This document shows, piece after piece, positions 48,645-57,034 of a stretch of DNA of 64,000 bases (position 1 is the first letter of the stretch; each line of letters begins with the position of its first letter). Source of the stretch: Jeongeupia chitinilytica (lineage in GTDB: Bacteria; Pseudomonadota; Gammaproteobacteria; Burkholderiales; Chitinibacteraceae); contig NZ_BMYO01000008.1 in assembly GCF_014652315.1 (NCBI RefSeq), positions 191,347-255,346 of the forward strand, in the 5' to 3' direction. The notes below the pieces were generated by a model. That model saw only the letters and a program-made list of their open reading frames with translations, did not search any database and was not told where the DNA came from. A program made the translations under genes and the position numbers.

Positions 48645-49463
48645 CTACAGCAGATGGACTGCGGCACCGAGGCCGTAAACCAGCGCCGCACTGCCGGCGG
48701 TGACGAGGCCGGCGCGACGGCCGATCAGCCGGGTATTGAGCGCGGCGCCGGCGAGCACGGCGGCGGGCAGTCCCCACGGGGCCGGCAGCACCGAAATCAG
48801 CAGTGCCGCCGGCAGCGTTCCGGCAAGCCAGCCGGTGGCCCGCAGTCCGGCCAACTGCTGGCGGGTCGGTACGGGCGGGGCCAGTTGCGGCAGGTGCTGC
48901 AGCAGTTCCGGCCATGCGGCATCGGGGTCGGCACGCAGTGCCGCGACCAGCGCCAGCGCCCGGTCGGGGGGACAGTCGCTGGCGAGCAATAGTCCGGCGA
49001 GACCCGTGCACTCCTCCGGACCGGGCAGCGGATCGGCCGTCGCCGGCGCCGGCCGGATTCGCCAAGGGGCGGCGAGCAGGCCGGACAGCAGGATCAGCCA
49101 GACGGCAAACGCCTGGCTGGCCGGCAACAGGCCAAGCCCGCTCAGCAGGGCGGGGGCGATCGCTGCGTACAGCGCCCCGCCGGCAGCCTTGTCACGCGCG
49201 GTCTGCCAGGCCGCCTCGCAGACGGCTGCATACAGTCCGACACCGGGCAACCGGCTGGCACGAAGCCAGGGCCAGGCCCACAGCGGCGCGAGCCGGCCGG
49301 GCCAGGGTGTTGCGTCGCCGCTTCGCCCGTCCCCTTTCGGCAGCGTTGCGGCGATTTCCAGCCAGTACCATTGACGGGCCGTGCCTGCTTCCCGGTCCGA
49401 CAGCATTCGGGCCAGTGCGCCGGGGGCGAGGTCACGGTCGGAATTGTGAAAATTGAACGGCAT
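48645..49463 (-). CDS. Hypothetical membrane protein
   Basis: I do not recognise this 272-residue protein. The first 70 residues are soluble (PFNFHNSDRDLAPGALARML). Hydrophobic stretches appear at about residues 100-130 (ALYAAIAPALLSGLGLLPAS, AFAVWLILLSGLLA) and 215-270 (LPAALLISVLPAPWGLPAAVLAGAALN, LVTAGSAALVYGLGAAVHLL). Between them is a Leu/Ala-rich soluble part with ALALVAALRADPDAAWPELLQHL. There is no signal peptide. It lies upstream of yebC on the same strand with an 87-base gap and is divergent from the first diguanylate cyclase gene. Confidence 0.55.
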   Translation of the reverse strand: MPFNFHNSDRDLAPGALARMLSDREAGTARQWYWLEIAATLPKGDGRSGDATPWPGRLAPLWAWPWLRASRLPGVGLYAAVCEAAWQTARDKAAGGALYAAIAPALLSGLGLLPASQAFAVWLILLSGLLAAPWRIRPAPATADPLPGPEECTGLAGLLLASDCPPDRALALVAALRADPDAAWPELLQHLPQLAPPVPTRQQLAGLRATGWLAGTLPAALLISVLPAPWGLPAAVLAGAALNTRLIGRRAGLVTAGSAALVYGLGAAVHLL

Positions 49464-49593
49464 GTGGTGATTTTACGGTCCGGATCAGGGAATTCGCCGG
49501 GCGCGACGAAAGGCAAAGTATCCGACAATGACGACAGGATTGGTACGCAGGGCGGTGACCCACGCCCGGGCGGCACGTCGAACGGGAGCTGCA

Positions 49594-51144
49594 TTGAAAG
49601 GCATCAAAAACACGATTCTTGCCAAGCCACTGGAATGTGGACTGCTGCTGTTTGTGGTGTTGGGCTTGCTGTGGCTGCCGCTGGCGGAGCGCTGGAGTCG
49701 GGACATCGTATTCAGGGAGGTGGCGCGGCAGATCAGCGTGCTGGAAACGCAGAAGCGGGCGGAACTTGCGCAGACCGTCGTCCGGCTGGACCGTCGCATC
49801 GAGCTGATCAAGTCGCTGCCGCGCATGGTCGCCGAGCAGACCGACGTCCGTCTGGTCATGATCAATCCGGAGCTGTCCCAGGCGCGCAGCAACGCCGACC
49901 GCCTGCTTGCCCTGCTGGCGGAAAACCTGCCGCTCGACAAGATCCTCGTTTTCGACCGCTCCGGCGAACTGCGTCTGTCGAGCGACCTGACGCATGCCGA
50001 GCGGATGCCCGACATTCCGGTGCCGCAGGGGCAGGCCTTCGACGATGCGATGCGGGGACGGAACGGCCTGCGCTACGGCGTCGGTCTGGTCAGCAAGGTG
50101 CCCGGTTACTACTTTTCAGCGCCGATCCAGCACGGCGACATGATTCTGGGAGCGGTGCTGGTCAAGCTCGAACGCGACCGGGCTCAGAAGGAAATCCTCG
50201 ACCGGGACCTGCTGCTGGTCGACAACAACGGGGTTGTGGTGCTGTCGAGCGACCCGGCCAGGCAGTTGCAGGTGCTGGACGGCACAGGCGGAATGAAACT
50301 GCCGCCGGCCGAGCGCCTGCAGCTCTACGGCAAGGCGGACCTCACCCCGCTGAAGCTGCAGCCCTACGGCGCACCGCTGCCGGCCAACGTCGTGACGATC
50401 GCCGGCGAGCCGCTTCCCTACCTGCATTTCCAGCTGGCCGAGCACGTGCCGCGCGATCTGCATGCCCATCTGCTGGTGCCGTTGCCGCAGATGCAGCACA
50501 TGAACGAGCGTCAGCGCATCCTGCTCTGGCCGATGCTCTGTGCCGGCTTCCTCGCGCTCGGTCTGGCACTGATGTTGCTGATCTATCTGGTGAGGACCCG
50601 TTTGCTGCGCCAGCAGTTGACGCAGGCCAACGAAGAGCTGCGGCGCCAGGCCGAAAGCGATGCGCTGACCGGCATTGCCAACCGGCGCAAGTTCAACCAG
50701 GACCTCGACGCCGAGCTCGCCAGAGGGCGCCGCTACGGCCACCGTTTCAGCGTGGCGATCATCGACATCGACTTCTTCAAGAAGGTCAACGACGTTCATG
50801 GCCATCCGGCTGGCGATGCGGCGCTGGTGTATCTGGCCGACGTCGTGTCGCTGGCGATCCGCGACACCGACCACTTTGCCCGGCTCGGCGGCGAGGAGTT
50901 CGGTCTGCTGCTGCCCGACACCGGAGACGGCGGTACGGCGCAACTGCTCGAGCGCCTGCGGGCGACGATCGAGGAGGGCCATCTGGTTTATGACGAGCTG
51001 GCGATTCCGCTGACGATCAGCATCGGCTTTGCCTGTGCCGGACCGGGCGAATCGGCCGAAGACCTGATGCGCCGGGCCGACGAGGCGCTGTACGCGGCGA
51101 AACAGGGCGGCCGCAACCGCGTGCAAGCGGCGGCGCCATGCTGA
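49594..51144 (+). CDS. Diguanylate cyclase with periplasmic Cache-type sensor, copy 1
   Basis: Diguanylate cyclases join two GTP to make cyclic di-GMP. This 516-residue form has a membrane helix (about residues 12-32), a periplasmic Cache-like sensor (about 33-305, with VSKVPGYYFSAPI), a second helix and a GGDEF domain. The active site reads RLGGEEFGLLL (GGEEF at 432-436) and the inhibitory I-site RDTD is at 423-426, so both catalysis and product inhibition are expected. I chose the TTG at 49594 because a GGGAG lies five bases upstream and the product then aligns with the starts of copies 2 and 3; an ATG at 49528 gives 22 more residues. The stop overlaps copy 2 by seven bases. Confidence 0.92.
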   Translation: MKGIKNTILAKPLECGLLLFVVLGLLWLPLAERWSRDIVFREVARQISVLETQKRAELAQTVVRLDRRIELIKSLPRMVAEQTDVRLVMINPELSQARSNADRLLALLAENLPLDKILVFDRSGELRLSSDLTHAERMPDIPVPQGQAFDDAMRGRNGLRYGVGLVSKVPGYYFSAPIQHGDMILGAVLVKLERDRAQKEILDRDLLLVDNNGVVVLSSDPARQLQVLDGTGGMKLPPAERLQLYGKADLTPLKLQPYGAPLPANVVTIAGEPLPYLHFQLAEHVPRDLHAHLLVPLPQMQHMNERQRILLWPMLCAGFLALGLALMLLIYLVRTRLLRQQLTQANEELRRQAESDALTGIANRRKFNQDLDAELARGRRYGHRFSVAIIDIDFFKKVNDVHGHPAGDAALVYLADVVSLAIRDTDHFARLGGEEFGLLLPDTGDGGTAQLLERLRATIEEGHLVYDELAIPLTISIGFACAGPGESAEDLMRRADEALYAAKQGGRNRVQAAAPC

Positions 51145-52682
51145 AACGGCTCAAGTGGCGCCTCCGGGCACAGCCCCTGCTGTCCGGTTGCGTGCTGTTT
51201 GTGCTGCTTGCCGTGCTCTGGTTGCCGCTGGCCTGGCGCCTGGCCCACATCGTGGTCAGCGACGAGGCCGAGCACTTCATCGAACTGGTCCAGACCCGGC
51301 GCGAATCCGAGCTCGCCCGGGTGACGGACAACCTGCGCGAGCGCTTTGCCTACCTCAAGTCGGCGCCGGAAATCATCGCCAACACCGGCGAAATCCGCCA
51401 GGCGCTGCTGACCCCGAGCGATGTCCGCCTCGACGACGGCAACCGCTACCTGGCGATGTACGCCGCGCGTTCGCTGGCCGACACGCTGTGGGTGCTCGAC
51501 CGCAGCGGCCGGATCATCATGGGCAGCGACGTTGACGATCCGGACGGCCTCGTCGGCGTGCAACTGTCGCAGCGGCAGTACTACCTCGACGCCATCGGCG
51601 GCCAGCCGGGCATGCAGTTCAGCTACGGCGCGAAGAGCGGCATCCCGGGGTTCTTCTTTTCGGCGCCGGTCATGGCGCACGGGGCGGTGCTCGGCGTCGT
51701 GGTGCTCAAGGTGAAGATCAGCACGCTCGACAAGGTGGTCGACGACAACGACCTGCTGATCTCGGACGTCTACGGCGTGGTGGTGCTGGCGCGCACCGAG
51801 GCGTTCCGCATGCGGACGTTGCCGGGCGCGCCCGCGCTGCCGTCCGACATCCGGGAGCAGCTGTACAACCACCGTTCTCTGCCGTTGCTGCAACTGTCGC
51901 CCACACGGAAACCGCTGCCGCAAGGGCTGTTCTTCGTCGACGGGGGCGTCACGCCACACCTGTTCCTGACGCGGGACGACCCGAAGCTCAACGGCCTGCA
52001 GGTGCACATGCTGGTGCCGCTGCGCTCGCTCGAACATCAGCCGGCCCGGCAGCGCTTCTATTTCGGGCTGATCGGCGGCTGCGGCCTGCTCGTCGTCGCG
52101 CTTGGCCTGCTGCTGGCGATCTATCTGTTGCGGACGCGCGAGTTGAGCCGACAGGTTGCTTTGGTCAACCGTGAGCTGCGTCAACAGGCCGAAACCGATT
52201 TTCTGACAGGCTGTGCGAACCGGCGCAAGTTCGATCGGGCACTGACCGGCGAACTGGCACGCAGCCTGCGCTACGGCACCCCGTTGACGCTGGCGCTGAT
52301 CGACATCGACCACTTCAAGCGCGTCAACGACGACTACGGCCATCCGGTCGGCGATCTGGCGCTGGTCCACCTTGTCGACACGGTCAAGGGCTGCATCCGC
52401 GAGGCCGACCTGCTCGGCCGGGTCGGCGGCGAGGAGTTCGGCCTGCTGTTGCCGCAGACGGCGGCCGACGGCGCGTTGCAGCTGCTCGAACGGTTGCGGC
52501 TGCAGCTCGGGCACGAAGGCGTGCCGGGCGCCGGCCGGCCGCTCACCTTCACCGTCAGCATCGGTTTCGCCACCGCACGGGCAGGGGACGACGCCATCCG
52601 CCTGCGGGCGCGGGCCGATGCGGCGCTCTACACCGCCAAACAGGGCGGCAGAAACCGGGTCTGTGCGGAACGGGAACCATGA
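51138..52682 (+). CDS. Diguanylate cyclase with periplasmic Cache-type sensor, copy 2
   Basis: The 514-residue protein has the same layout as copy 1: a helix at about residues 15-33 (GCVLFVLLAVLWLPLAW), a Cache-like sensor with KSGIPGFFFSAPV near 167-178, a second helix near 308-332, and a GGDEF domain. The catalytic motif is GGEEF at 430-434 and the I-site READ at 421-424. The GTP-binding DFLTGCANRRKFD and IDIDHFKRVNDDYGHPVGD are intact. It starts inside the last seven bases of copy 1 and overlaps copy 3 as ATGA, so the three genes are translationally coupled. Confidence 0.93.
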   Translation: MLKRLKWRLRAQPLLSGCVLFVLLAVLWLPLAWRLAHIVVSDEAEHFIELVQTRRESELARVTDNLRERFAYLKSAPEIIANTGEIRQALLTPSDVRLDDGNRYLAMYAARSLADTLWVLDRSGRIIMGSDVDDPDGLVGVQLSQRQYYLDAIGGQPGMQFSYGAKSGIPGFFFSAPVMAHGAVLGVVVLKVKISTLDKVVDDNDLLISDVYGVVVLARTEAFRMRTLPGAPALPSDIREQLYNHRSLPLLQLSPTRKPLPQGLFFVDGGVTPHLFLTRDDPKLNGLQVHMLVPLRSLEHQPARQRFYFGLIGGCGLLVVALGLLLAIYLLRTRELSRQVALVNRELRQQAETDFLTGCANRRKFDRALTGELARSLRYGTPLTLALIDIDHFKRVNDDYGHPVGDLALVHLVDTVKGCIREADLLGRVGGEEFGLLLPQTAADGALQLLERLRLQLGHEGVPGAGRPLTFTVSIGFATARAGDDAIRLRARADAALYTAKQGGRNRVCAEREP

Positions 52683-54259
52683 ACGGAAAGATCTTGGCGT
52701 TGTTCAAACTCGACGGATTCAAGCGGCCCTTCCTGCTGGCGGGCATCGCCTACGTGCTGCTGCTGCTGCTGTGGCTGCCGCTGGCGTGGTGGCTGAGTAC
52801 CACCGTGGTCCGGGCCGATGCACGCCGTGCGGTCGACGAGATCCGCATGCGCCGGGAGGAAATGCTCAAACTCCAGGTCGGGGTGTTTGCCGAGCGCTGG
52901 TACTACCTCAAGTCGACGCCGGAAATCATCGCCGACAGCCCGGCGGTGCGGCGGGCGATGGCAATGCCGACCCACAAGAATCTCGACGAGGCGAATCACT
53001 ACCTCAACACCCTGATCACGCGCACGATGGGCGACTTCGGCTGGGTGGTCGACGCCGAGGGCCGTATCGTGCTGGCCAGCGATGCGGCAGACCCGGCCAG
53101 CCTGCTGGGCAGGTCGCTGGGCCGCCACGATTTCTTCCTCGAAGCGTTGTCGGGCCGCACCGGACGTTACTTCGGCTACGGCAGCTATACCGGCCAGCCC
53201 GGCTTCTATTTCTCGGTGCCGATCAGGGTCGGCGACGACATCACCGGGGTTGCGGCAGTGAAGGTGCGTGTCGACAGCCTCGACGCGCTGTTCGGCGACC
53301 CGTCATTGCTGATTTCCGACCAGTACGGCGTGATCATCATGAGCCGGACACACGATCGCCTGTGGCACACCCTGCCCGACGCACCGGTGGCAAGTCTCGA
53401 TCCGGCGGTGCGCATTGCGCGCTATGGCGATGTGGCCCTGACGCCGTTCGGGCTGCAGGCCGCGGTTTCGTCCCTGCTCCCGGCCGGTCTGTACCTGCGC
53501 AACGGCGAGGAGACGCCCTACCTGTTCCTGAGCCGGCGTGACGCGCGGCTGGACCGGCTCACCGTGCACATGCTGGTTCCGCTGCCCGAACTCCGGCATC
53601 TGCCGGTACAGCGGCGCTTCCAGTTCGCGCTGATCGGCGGCAGTGGCGCCCTAGCGCTGGCGCTGCTGGTCCTGACGCTGACCTATCTGCAACATGTCCG
53701 CCGGCTGGGCCGGCAACTCACCACCGCCAACCGGGAACTGCAGCGGCAGGCCGACAGCGACTTCCTCACCGGCTGTGCCAACCGGCGCCGTTTCGAACGG
53801 GTGTTCAGCGCCGAACTGGCACGCAGCCAGCGTTACGGCAACGCGCTGTCGGTGGCCATCGTCGACATCGATTTCTTCAAGCGCATCAACGACACCTACG
53901 GTCATCCGGTCGGGGACGCAGGGCTGGTTTATCTGGTCGACAGCATTCAGGCGGCAATCCGCCCGGGCGACCTGCTCGGCCGGATCGGCGGCGAGGAGTT
54001 TGCGCTGATGCTGCCGCAGACCTCGGTCGAAAGTGCGCGCCGCCTGCTGGACCGGTTGCGGGCGATGTCCGAGCAGGGCAGCTTCAGCGCCGGCGGTCAG
54101 ACCGTCCGTTTTACCGTCAGCATCGGCTTTACCGCCGTGCGGGCGACCGACGATCTCGAATCCGCCCTCAAGCGCGCCGATATCGCGCTGTATGCGGCCA
54201 AACAGGGCGGCCGCAACCGCGTCTGCACCGATGGTGCCGATGCTCAGCCGAACGCGTAG
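52679..54259 (+). CDS. Diguanylate cyclase with periplasmic Cache-type sensor, copy 3
   Basis: The 526-residue protein repeats the sensor/cyclase plan: a helix at about residues 19-38, a Cache-like sensor with YTGQPGFYFSVPI near 170-182, a second helix near 315-338, then GGDEF. The catalytic motif is GGEEF at 437-441 and the I-site RPGD at 428-431. IVDIDFFKRINDTYGHPVGD is also intact. Its C-terminal 16 bases overlap the end of the convergent ubiA gene. Sensor sequences differ more than catalytic ones among the three copies, which suggests different ligands. Confidence 0.93.
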   Translation: MNGKILALFKLDGFKRPFLLAGIAYVLLLLLWLPLAWWLSTTVVRADARRAVDEIRMRREEMLKLQVGVFAERWYYLKSTPEIIADSPAVRRAMAMPTHKNLDEANHYLNTLITRTMGDFGWVVDAEGRIVLASDAADPASLLGRSLGRHDFFLEALSGRTGRYFGYGSYTGQPGFYFSVPIRVGDDITGVAAVKVRVDSLDALFGDPSLLISDQYGVIIMSRTHDRLWHTLPDAPVASLDPAVRIARYGDVALTPFGLQAAVSSLLPAGLYLRNGEETPYLFLSRRDARLDRLTVHMLVPLPELRHLPVQRRFQFALIGGSGALALALLVLTLTYLQHVRRLGRQLTTANRELQRQADSDFLTGCANRRRFERVFSAELARSQRYGNALSVAIVDIDFFKRINDTYGHPVGDAGLVYLVDSIQAAIRPGDLLGRIGGEEFALMLPQTSVESARRLLDRLRAMSEQGSFSAGGQTVRFTVSIGFTAVRATDDLESALKRADIALYAAKQGGRNRVCTDGADAQPNA

Positions 54260-55110
54260 TCCAGCAGCACGCCGGCAAACACGGCAGCACCCATCCGGTT
54301 GGCGTTGAGGAAGGCCCGAAAACAGGCCTGCGGTTCGCGATGGCGGATGCGCGGGTACTGGTCGAACAGCACCAGCAACGTGGCGGCGCCGATGCCGGCA
54401 AGGTAGAAAGCACCACGACCGGCATCGAGGCCGACGACGAGCATGATGGCCAGGAAGACAAAGTAGCAGGCCATGACGATGGGAACGTCGAAGCGGCCGA
54501 AGGTGATGGCCGAAGTCTTGATGCCGATTTTCAGGTCGTCCGGCCGGTCGCACATCGCGTAGGCGGTGTCGTAGGCGACCGACCAGAAAATGTTGGCCAG
54601 CAACAGCCACCACGCCGCGGCCGGCACCGTGCCGGTGACCGCCGCGTACGCCATCGGAATGCCGAAGCCGAAGGCGACGCCCAGATACGCCTGCGGAATC
54701 GCGAGGAAACGTTTGGTATACGGATAGCTGGCGGCGAGGAAGGCCGCCGGGATGGCCAGCAGCAGCGCCAGCCGGTTCAGCGGCAGCGCCACCAGGAGCG
54801 CGGCCAGCGTCAGACCGGCCGCGTACAGCAGTGCGGCCTTGCCACCGATTTTGCCGCTGGTCAGCGGACGGGCCTTGGTCCGCGCGACGTGCCGGTCGAA
54901 ATCGCGGTCGGCATAGTCGTTGATCACGCAGCCCGCCGAGCGCATCAGCACCGTTCCTGCAACGAAGATCGCCAGCAGCAGCCAGTCCGGCCGGCCGGCA
55001 CTGGCAAACCACAAGCCCCACAGCGTGGGCCACAGCAGCAGCATGATGCCGATCGGTTTATCGAGGCGCGCCAGGCGCAGGTAGAGCGAGAGGGTGCTTT
55101 CGGAGGTCAT
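54244..55110 (-). CDS. ubiA: 4-hydroxybenzoate octaprenyltransferase UbiA
   Basis: UbiA is the integral-membrane prenyltransferase that joins 4-hydroxybenzoate to the polyprenyl tail in ubiquinone synthesis. The 288-residue product has eight to nine hydrophobic segments and both Asp-rich motifs: NDYADRDFDRHVARTKARPL and YDTAYAMCDRPDDLKIGIKT. Both lie on the cytoplasmic side and bind Mg-diphosphate. The start (TSESTLSLYLRLARLDKPIG) is 11 bases after the ubiC stop. The last 16 bases overlap the third cyclase gene, which is convergent. Confidence 0.94.
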   Translation of the reverse strand: MTSESTLSLYLRLARLDKPIGIMLLLWPTLWGLWFASAGRPDWLLLAIFVAGTVLMRSAGCVINDYADRDFDRHVARTKARPLTSGKIGGKAALLYAAGLTLAALLVALPLNRLALLLAIPAAFLAASYPYTKRFLAIPQAYLGVAFGFGIPMAYAAVTGTVPAAAWWLLLANIFWSVAYDTAYAMCDRPDDLKIGIKTSAITFGRFDVPIVMACYFVFLAIMLVVGLDAGRGAFYLAGIGAATLLVLFDQYPRIRHREPQACFRAFLNANRMGAAVFAGVLLDYAFG

Positions 55111-55121
55111 GGGCGGATCGG

Positions 55122-55655
55122 CTAGGCGGCAAAGGCCGGCGGCAGGAAGACTTCGGTCACGAGCAGGCGGTCGTGGCCGGCGAAGAACAGCGAACGACGG
55201 GCCCACAGCCGGGCCGGCAGGTCAGCGACGTGCGCGGCGGCCTTGCGCCACAAGGGGTGGCGGGCGTCGATCTGGCGCCACGCCAGCGGCGAGCGGCGTA
55301 TCGTCGGCGTTGCGAACAGGAAGGAGCCGAGCGAGGCATTGCCGAGCCGGCCGATCGGGCGGAATCCCTTGCGCAGCGCACGGTGCTGCAGCACGCTGTG
55401 GGCGAATACCAGCGGGGTCTGGCCACTCATCAAGAGTACCTCGCGCGCTTCGACCTGCTGCTTGCGCCGCGCCAGCGCGATGGCCCGGCGCTCGTCGTCA
55501 TGGGCACCGGCCGAAGCCTGCGTACAGACTCGGACCGAAAACGCGGGAAAGTGCGCCATCAGCCGCGCGGTCAGCGAGCCGCGCTCGGTCAGCCAGGGCC
55601 TGAGGGCCGGCGGGGCGAGACAGAGCGGCGTGTGCCAGGAAGCGGAGCGGGGCAT
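55122..55655 (-). CDS. ubiC: Chorismate lyase UbiC
   Basis: UbiC converts chorismate to 4-hydroxybenzoate and pyruvate, the step before UbiA. The 177-residue product has the family pattern LRPWLTERGSLTARLM, VEAREVLLMSGQTPLVFAHSVL and LGSFLFATPTIRRSPLAWRQI, with Arg and Glu residues that bind product. The C-terminus EVFLPPAF is typical. I used ATG 55655 (PRSASWHTPL). It is upstream of ubiA on the same strand, so the two form a ubiC-ubiA operon that supplies and prenylates 4-hydroxybenzoate. Confidence 0.9.
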   Translation of the reverse strand: MPRSASWHTPLCLAPPALRPWLTERGSLTARLMAHFPAFSVRVCTQASAGAHDDERRAIALARRKQQVEAREVLLMSGQTPLVFAHSVLQHRALRKGFRPIGRLGNASLGSFLFATPTIRRSPLAWRQIDARHPLWRKAAAHVADLPARLWARRSLFFAGHDRLLVTEVFLPPAFAA

Positions 55656-55768
55656 GCGCGCATTATGCCATGCGCCCCCGGCCGTGCCGCCGCTCCGGCC
55701 GCTGTAATGGTGCTTTCCGTTTTCGACTGTAATGGTGGCGTGCGGCGCCGCTCGCCTATGATCGGACG

Positions 55769-56482
55769 ATGAATACAGTTCCCCGCCCGATGTCCGACGG
55801 CGCGCTTTCCGGTGTGCGAGACGCCGTGCCGATGGTCGTCGGCATCCTGCCCTTCGGGCTGATTTTCGGCACGCTCGCCGGCCCGGCCGGCCTGCCGCCC
55901 TGGGCAACGCTGGCGATGTCGGCGCTGGTGTATGCCGGTTCGGCGCAGTTCATCGCCGTCACGCTGCTCGCCGCCGGCGCCAGCGTGCCGGTGATCCTGG
56001 CGACGACGCTGATCGTCAACCTGCGGCACATGCTCTACAGCGCAACGATGTCGCCCCATGTGAGCGGACTGCCGCGTGCCTGGCGCGCTTTCCTCGGTTT
56101 CTTTCTCACCGACGAGGCGTTCGCGCTGATCTACAACCGCTTCAGCAGCCCGCGGGGCAGCGTCGACCGGCCTCGCTACTACCTCGGCGTGGCACTGACA
56201 CTGTTCCTGGCCTGGACCGGTTCGACGGCCGTCGGCGTACTGCTCGGCAACATCGTGCCGGGGATCCAGCACTGGGGACTCGAATTCGCGATGGTGGCGA
56301 GTTTCGTCGGCATCGTCGTGCCGCAGCTGAAAAACCGCGCCCAGATCGGCGCCGCGCTCACTGCCGGCATCGTCGCACTGCTGGCGCACGGCCTGCCCTA
56401 TCAGCTCGGCCTGATGGTTGCGGCGCTGACCGCGGTGGCGGTCGGCGTGGTGCTGGAACGACCGGCGGAGGAGGCGGCATGA
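55769..56482 (+). CDS. azlC: AzlC-family branched-chain amino acid exporter subunit
   Basis: The 237-residue membrane protein has the AzlC pattern: GVRDAVPMVVGILPFGLIFGTLAGPAGL, SALVYAGSAQFIAV, NLRHMLYSATMSPH, and FFLTDEAFALIYNRFS. About six hydrophobic segments are present. With AzlD it forms a two-component exporter for branched-chain amino acids (azaleucine resistance in Bacillus) and is related to YgaZ/BrnF. It overlaps azlD by four bases, so the two subunits are made together. Confidence 0.93.
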   Translation: MNTVPRPMSDGALSGVRDAVPMVVGILPFGLIFGTLAGPAGLPPWATLAMSALVYAGSAQFIAVTLLAAGASVPVILATTLIVNLRHMLYSATMSPHVSGLPRAWRAFLGFFLTDEAFALIYNRFSSPRGSVDRPRYYLGVALTLFLAWTGSTAVGVLLGNIVPGIQHWGLEFAMVASFVGIVVPQLKNRAQIGAALTAGIVALLAHGLPYQLGLMVAALTAVAVGVVLERPAEEAA

Positions 56483-56805
56483 GCACGGTCCTGTTGCTGG
56501 CCGGCATGGCCGGCATCACCTATGCGCTTCGGGTCTGTTTCTGGTTCGGTGCCGGCGAGGGTCTGCCCGCATGGTTCAAGCGTACGCTGCACTATGTGCC
56601 GGTTGCAGTGCTGACCGCGATCATCGTTCCGGCGGTGCTGCTCAAGGACGGTGCTTTTGATCTGGACATCCACAACGCCCGGCTGGCCGGCGCACTCGCG
56701 ACCGGCTTCATCGTCTGGCGTTTCAAGCACCTGCTGGCCGGGATCGGTGGCGGCTTGCTGGTGTTCGTCCTGTGGCGCTGGCTCAGTCCGTTGCTGATGT
56801 CATAG
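56479..56805 (+). CDS. azlD: AzlD-family branched-chain amino acid exporter subunit
   Basis: The 108-residue protein is the small partner, with three to four hydrophobic segments: LLLAGMAGITYALRVCFW, LHYVPVAVLTAIIVPAVLL, and the C-terminal HLLAGIGGGLLVFVLWRWLSPL. The Pro-Val motif in the middle is a family hallmark. It starts with an ATGA overlap on the azlC stop. No regulator (Lrp-type) gene is adjacent. Confidence 0.92.
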   Translation: MSTVLLLAGMAGITYALRVCFWFGAGEGLPAWFKRTLHYVPVAVLTAIIVPAVLLKDGAFDLDIHNARLAGALATGFIVWRFKHLLAGIGGGLLVFVLWRWLSPLLMS

Positions 56806-57034
56806 ATGTAATTATTGGTCGCGTTTATTTGTAATAAATCGGCAAGATTGCAAAGCAATTAGAAAGACTTGCGACAGAGTTTGGAAAATGTCGGTAGCAT
56901 AGGCATCGTTTTCTTCTCACTCTCCCCATCACCGTGGTCCTGTGTGTCTCCATGCCGGCAGCCAGCGTGCCGGTCAGCTCCATCCGGCCTGCGCGGTCGG
57001 ACGCATGCCGGCGTTGTGTCCGGTTGTCGCCGGC
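56806..57034 (+). other. Non-coding gap between azlD and the kinase-like gene
   Basis: The gap starts with an A+T-rich stretch (56806-56900) that is the most likely place for a promoter, and continues with a G+C-rich leader. In-frame codons upstream (GTG 56942, ATG 57005) could extend the next protein by up to 31 residues, but these are not membrane-like. Confidence 0.4.
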
